From assembly GCA_964649845.1 (NCBI GenBank), contig CAZYSS010000074.1:1-10520 (forward strand): DNA of 10,520 nucleotides, in the 5' to 3' direction. A model generated the notes under the pieces. It saw nothing but the letters and a program-made list of their open reading frames with translations, was not told where the DNA came from and made no database searches. A program made the position numbers and the translations under genes. Positions 7,689 through 10,520 of this stretch are shown piece by piece; within the stretch, counting starts at the first letter, position 1; each line of letters starts with the position of its first letter. Origin of the DNA: RGIG3102 sp964649845 (lineage in GTDB: Bacteria; Bacillota; Clostridia; Oscillospirales; Ruminococcaceae).

Positions 7689-7705
7689 GTAGGTACATAT
7701 AAAAA

Positions 7706-8644
7706 ATGAAAAGTTTCACAGCTGGAAAAAATGATGACGGTGTACGCCTTTTGCGTTTTTGCGAAAAGGTCTGCCCTACAATGCCAAAAGGTATGTTACA
7801 CAAGGCTTTCCGCAACAAAAGAATAAAAATAAACGGCAAAAAGCAGGATGAAAATTACCGTATTGTAGCAGGCGACCTGATAGAATTATATATTAACGAT
7901 GAATTTTTTGCAGATGTAAAAAAAGCAGAATTCAGAAAAGCAGACCACAGAAATCTGAAAATTATATACGAAGATGACAATATTATCCTGGTAAACAAAC
8001 CATTTGGCCTGCTTTGTCATTCTGACAACAAATATGAAGACAATCTGATTGATATGATTCTGTCTTATCTGCATGAAAAAGGTCAGTTCTCACCCGAGAA
8101 GGAAAACACCTTTACACCTGCTTTATGCAACAGAATCGACCAGGGCACTGAAGGAATTGTTATTGCTGCCAAAAATTACAAGGCACTTGCAGATATGAAC
8201 ACTGTTATCCGCAAAGATTTGTTGTCAAAACAGTATCTGTGTGTAACTGAAAAGCCTGTTGTGAACGGTGAATATAAAGCTTTTCTCAAACGTGACAAAA
8301 TTGCAAAGAAAGTCACTGTTTCAAAGCAAAAAACTGATGATGAATACAAGGAAATTATAACAGTTTTCAATACAATCGATAAAAAAGACAAATATAATCT
8401 TGTGGAATGTACACTTATTACCGGACGTACCCATCAGATACGTGCACATCTGGCATTTCTTGGCTCCCCTATCATCGGTGACAGGAAATATGGCAGACCA
8501 CACAAAAGCCTGGACAGCCAGCTGTTATGTGCATATAAGCTGAATTTCAAAGATATACCGGATAATCTGAATGTGAGTTATCTTTCTGGAAGAGAATTTA
8601 TTTATAGCGAAAATTCTGTAAAGAAATTTTTTGATAATATATGA
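7706..8644 (+). CDS. RluA-family 23S rRNA-type pseudouridine synthase
   Basis: A 312-residue RluA/RluC/RluD-type enzyme, which would isomerise specific uridines of structured RNA, probably 23S rRNA, to pseudouridine. Residues 12-65 form an S4 RNA-binding domain (MLHKAFRNKRIKING, then GDLIELYI). The catalytic domain runs from about 85 to 280: IIYEDDNIILVNKPFGLLCH, then the catalytic-loop motif NRIDQGTEG with the essential aspartate at Asp145, then TGRTHQIRAHLAFLGSPIIGD (239-259) and KYG. The textbook motif is HRLDxxTSG; here Asn replaces His and Glu replaces Ser, while the invariant Arg143 and Asp145 remain. Clostridial members commonly have NRLD. The start ATG has only a weak GTAGG 12 bases upstream, but its N-terminus matches what the family shows ahead of the S4 domain. 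It is alone on the plus strand, divergent from radC, and followed immediately by a terminator. The exact RNA target cannot be told from sequence. Confidence 0.93.
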   Translation: MKSFTAGKNDDGVRLLRFCEKVCPTMPKGMLHKAFRNKRIKINGKKQDENYRIVAGDLIELYINDEFFADVKKAEFRKADHRNLKIIYEDDNIILVNKPFGLLCHSDNKYEDNLIDMILSYLHEKGQFSPEKENTFTPALCNRIDQGTEGIVIAAKNYKALADMNTVIRKDLLSKQYLCVTEKPVVNGEYKAFLKRDKIAKKVTVSKQKTDDEYKEIITVFNTIDKKDKYNLVECTLITGRTHQIRAHLAFLGSPIIGDRKYGRPHKSLDSQLLCAYKLNFKDIPDNLNVSYLSGREFIYSENSVKKFFDNI

Positions 8645-8675
8645 AAAATCCCGTGGAGCAATTCCACGGGATTTT
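8645..8675. terminator. Bidirectional intrinsic terminator between convergent genes
   Basis: A perfect 13-bp inverted repeat (8645-8657 and 8663-8675) encloses the 5-base loop GCAAT. The GC-rich core CCCGTGG is flanked by AAAAT on the left and ATTTT on the right, so each strand yields a hairpin ending in a T run. It starts directly after the TGA of the plus-strand pseudouridine synthase gene (8642-8644) and 7 bases beyond the stop of the minus-strand amidohydrolase gene (8685-8683). It can therefore serve both converging transcripts. Confidence 0.93.
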
Positions 8676-8682
8676 GTAATTA

Positions 8683-9897
8683 TTAACCTTTGTAAACAAC
8701 GCCATCTTTCATTACAAATGCGCAGCGGCACATTGTAGAAATATCATCGTATGGGCTTTCATTGAAAGCAACAATATCAGCATATTTGCCTGGTTCGATA
8801 GAACCAACTTCGTTGGACATTTTCAGCAGGTCAGCAGCAGATTTTGTAGCAGCTACCAGAGATTCTGTAACTGTGAAGTTACCGTATTTCTGCATCAGTT
8901 CAAATTCGTATGCCTGATTGCCGTGTGATGAGTAGTAAGTACCTGTATCTGTACCGAATGCGATTTTAACGCCTTTTGCGCGGCACATTTCAAGGTTTCT
9001 GCCATGGTTTTCCAGACAGGCTTTTGCTTTTCTTACAGCTTCCTGTGGCAGTTTGTCGCCGTGTTCAACAATTCTGTAAGCAGCAATGATTGTAGGAACA
9101 AGATATGTGCCGTGTTCAACCATCAGGTCCATACACTCTTCGTCCATCATCATGCCGTGTTCGATAGATGCGATACCGGCCTTTACAGCCCATTTGATAC
9201 CAAGAGCACCGTGAGCGTGTGCAGAAGAAGATTTGCCGTGTGTATTGGCAATATCCAGAGCAGCTTTCATTTCTTCAAATGTAAGGTCTGGTGCACCTGG
9301 TTCATCACCAACAGACATAACACCACCTGTAGCCATAAGCTTGATATGGTCAGCACCGTATTTGATTGTATGTCTTGCAGCTTTTCTTGCAGCATCAGGG
9401 CTGTCAACAACCTGTGACATACCGCCGCCCATAACTGTGCCTGGTCTCAATGGATTATCACCGTGACCACCTGTAGAACCGATGCCCATACCAGCAACCT
9501 TCATTCTTGGGCCCCACACTTTACCTGTATTGATAGCATTTCTCAGGGAAATATCTACAAAACCGATACAGCCTTCGTCTCTGATTGTTGTAAAGCCAGC
9601 CATAAGGTCTGCCTGTGCATTGATAATCATATCAACCATATAGTCAGCATCACGTTTTGTGTACATATCATTCATTGCTGATGGTTCGCCATTCATCATA
9701 AGATGCATATGGACACCAATAATACCTGGCATTACAAACTTGTCAGAAAGGTCGATCACTTCTGCACCTTCACAGCATACTTCAGCATCAGAAACTTCTG
9801 CAACCTTGTTGCCTTCTACAACTACCCAAACATTTTCTTTTACACATTCATTAACTGAATCAAAGAATTTACCGCATTTCAAAACTTTTTTACTCAT
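8683..9897 (-). CDS. Metal-dependent amidohydrolase, prolidase/imidazolonepropionase-like group
   Basis: A 404-residue cytoplasmic enzyme of the amidohydrolase superfamily with no signal peptide. It has an N-terminal beta-sandwich part (1-55) leading to FVMPGIIGVHMHL, where His63 and His65 are the HxH metal ligands on strand 1. Further expected ligands are Lys186 in DHIKLMATGG (the lysine usually carboxylated), a histidine of AHAHG (227 or 229), His247 in SIEHGMM and Asp317 in FGTDTGT. The C-terminus GSIEPGKYADIVAFNESP closes the sandwich. This arrangement fits the binuclear prolidase-like group, whose characterised members split Xaa-Pro dipeptides, N-acyl amino acids or ochratoxin A. The substrate here is unknown; a small peptide or N-acyl amino acid is a guess. 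The start ATG has AGAGG (9907-9911) 9 bases upstream. It lies 37 bases downstream of a paralogue on the same strand, so the pair is probably co-transcribed. Confidence 0.92.
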   Translation of the reverse strand: MSKKVLKCGKFFDSVNECVKENVWVVVEGNKVAEVSDAEVCCEGAEVIDLSDKFVMPGIIGVHMHLMMNGEPSAMNDMYTKRDADYMVDMIINAQADLMAGFTTIRDEGCIGFVDISLRNAINTGKVWGPRMKVAGMGIGSTGGHGDNPLRPGTVMGGGMSQVVDSPDAARKAARHTIKYGADHIKLMATGGVMSVGDEPGAPDLTFEEMKAALDIANTHGKSSSAHAHGALGIKWAVKAGIASIEHGMMMDEECMDLMVEHGTYLVPTIIAAYRIVEHGDKLPQEAVRKAKACLENHGRNLEMCRAKGVKIAFGTDTGTYYSSHGNQAYEFELMQKYGNFTVTESLVAATKSAADLLKMSNEVGSIEPGKYADIVAFNESPYDDISTMCRCAFVMKDGVVYKG

Positions 9898-9906
9898 AAT
9901 AATTAT

Positions 9907-9911
9907 CCTCT
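9907..9911 (-). promoter_or_regulatory. Ribosome binding site of the complete amidohydrolase gene
   Basis: The minus strand reads AGAGG, 9 bases before the ATG at 9897. It lies inside the 37-base gap (9898-9934) after the upstream paralogue. That gap holds no hairpin and no convincing promoter, which supports co-transcription. Confidence 0.6.
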
Positions 9912-9934
9912 GTATTTATATAACTTTTTTAAAA

Positions 9935-10520
9935 TTAACCTTTGTAAACAACACCGTTTTTCATAACGAATTCGCATCTTGTCATAGCTGTGATATCTTC
10001 GCGTGGGTCACCGTCAAATGCTACGATATCAGCGAATTTACCTGCTGTAATGGAACCTACTGTATCCTGTCTTCTGATAAGCTGGGAAGCAGTTTTTGTA
10101 GCACATGTGAGTGCTTCAAGTGGTTCGATACCAAATTCCTGCATAAGCTGGAATTCATAGCCCTGTTTGCCGTGGAAATTGTATGGTGTACCGGAGTCTG
10201 TACCGAATGCGATTTTAACACCTGCAGCTCTGGCTTTTGTAACACCGTTTTTATGATTTGCAAGAACCTGTTTTGCTTTGTCAACCATAAACTGTGGGAT
10301 ACCAGCTTCAGCGCCCATAACAATGATTCTTTCAGCAGCAATGATTGTAGGAACAAGATATGTACCGCGTTTTGCCATTTCTTCGATACATTCATCATCC
10401 AGCATCATACCGTGTTCAACAGATGTAACACCTGCTTTTACTGCGCATTTGATGCCGTTTGTGCCGTGTGCGTGTGTAGCTGTGATAACACCATACATTT
10501 CAGCAATTTCACAGACAGCT
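9935..10520 (-). CDS. Second metal-dependent amidohydrolase (paralogue), C-terminal part, cut by the window end
   Basis: The last 194 codons of a second enzyme of the same group. The frame is open to base 10520; the first residues visible are AVCEIAEMYGVITATHAHG, which align with ALDIANTHGKSSSAHAHG of the neighbour, so the ATG at 10498 is internal and not the start. Expected metal ligands in the visible part are all present: a histidine of HAHG, the His of SVEHGMM and the Asp of FGTDSGT; the HxH and Lys ligands would lie outside the window. By hand alignment about 57 of the last 96 residues match the downstream copy, and both end in GVVYKG. This is a tandem duplication, but an old one given the divergence. 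Differences in the loop after FGTD (GTPYNFHGKQ against GTYYSSHGNQ) could reflect different substrates. It precedes the downstream copy by 37 bases on the same strand. Confidence 0.92.
   Translation of the reverse strand, partial: AVCEIAEMYGVITATHAHGTNGIKCAVKAGVTSVEHGMMLDDECIEEMAKRGTYLVPTIIAAERIIVMGAEAGIPQFMVDKAKQVLANHKNGVTKARAAGVKIAFGTDSGTPYNFHGKQGYEFQLMQEFGIEPLEALTCATKTASQLIRRQDTVGSITAGKFADIVAFDGDPREDITAMTRCEFVMKNGVVYKG

Noticed and set aside
8525..8731. 68-codon minus-strand open frame spanning the terminator region
   Set aside because: It would read through the terminator hairpin and overlaps two well-supported genes; no ribosome binding site or motif supports it.
9898..9934. Promoter or terminator between the two amidohydrolase genes
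   Set aside because: The 37-base gap has a TATATAAA-like stretch but no -35 at the right distance and no hairpin, so co-transcription is simpler.
10057..10398. 113-codon minus-strand open frame inside the partial amidohydrolase
   Set aside because: It overlaps the conserved amidohydrolase frame, which shows metal-ligand motifs and alignment to its paralogue; this alternative frame shows none.
9935..10498. ATG at 10498 as the true start of the second amidohydrolase
   Set aside because: The frame stays open to the window end, and the residues before the ATG (AVCEIAE) align with the paralogue, so the gene is truncated by the window and not a short enzyme.
1..10520. Mobile element, CRISPR array, tRNA or rRNA gene, or horizontally acquired island
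   Set aside because: Reading through I found no transposase, integrase, regularly spaced repeats, tRNA-like cloverleaf or rRNA sequence. The genes are housekeeping or metabolic and fit each other in style.

Overview
The window comes from an AT-rich bacterial chromosome, most likely a Firmicute of the class Clostridia. The evidence is strong AGGAGG-type ribosome binding sites, GTG and TTG start codons, a gene order that resembles the miaB-ymcA-mutS neighbourhood of Bacillus, a UvrA zinc finger with a CPDHG knuckle, and RadC and RluA-type proteins of the divergent kind I associate with Oscillospirales (Ruminococcaceae). The order-level placement is an inference from memory, not a measurement.

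Region 1 (1-7601, minus strand) is one long genome-maintenance cluster. In transcription order it reads radC, uvrB, uvrA, miaB, a ylbF/ymcA-family gene, and mutS (only the first 86 codons are in the window). Gaps between genes are 3, 7, 12, 15 and 47 bases, and several ribosome binding sites overlap the preceding stop codon. The cluster therefore looks like one transcription unit started by a promoter at about 7660-7688. It joins nucleotide excision repair (UvrA, UvrB), mismatch repair (MutS), a JAMM-domain RadC protein, a tRNA-modifying radical SAM enzyme (MiaB), and a small helical protein with a cysteine-rich tail. That protein may be a homologue of the Fe-S-carrying Ric (Y-complex) proteins of Bacillus.

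Region 2 (7602-7705) is a 104-base divergent promoter region, the longest gene-free stretch in the window. It has a TATAAT for the repair cluster and two TATACT boxes for the plus-strand gene, one of which overlaps the TATAAT. I found no convincing LexA/DinR operator.

Region 3 (7706-8644, plus strand) is a single RluA-family pseudouridine synthase gene. Its catalytic motif is NRID instead of the textbook HRLD. It ends in a strong 13-bp hairpin terminator at 8645-8675 that is symmetric and can stop transcription from both sides.

Region 4 (8683-10520, minus strand) holds two tandem, clearly paralogous metal-dependent amidohydrolases of the prolidase/imidazolonepropionase-like group. The upstream copy is cut by the window end. 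They converge on the pseudouridine synthase gene and share its terminator.

Everything here belongs to recognised families. I see no mobile element, CRISPR array, tRNA, rRNA or riboswitch, and no clear evidence of an undescribed system. The observation most worth following up is the cysteine-tailed YlbF-family protein encoded between MiaB and MutS.
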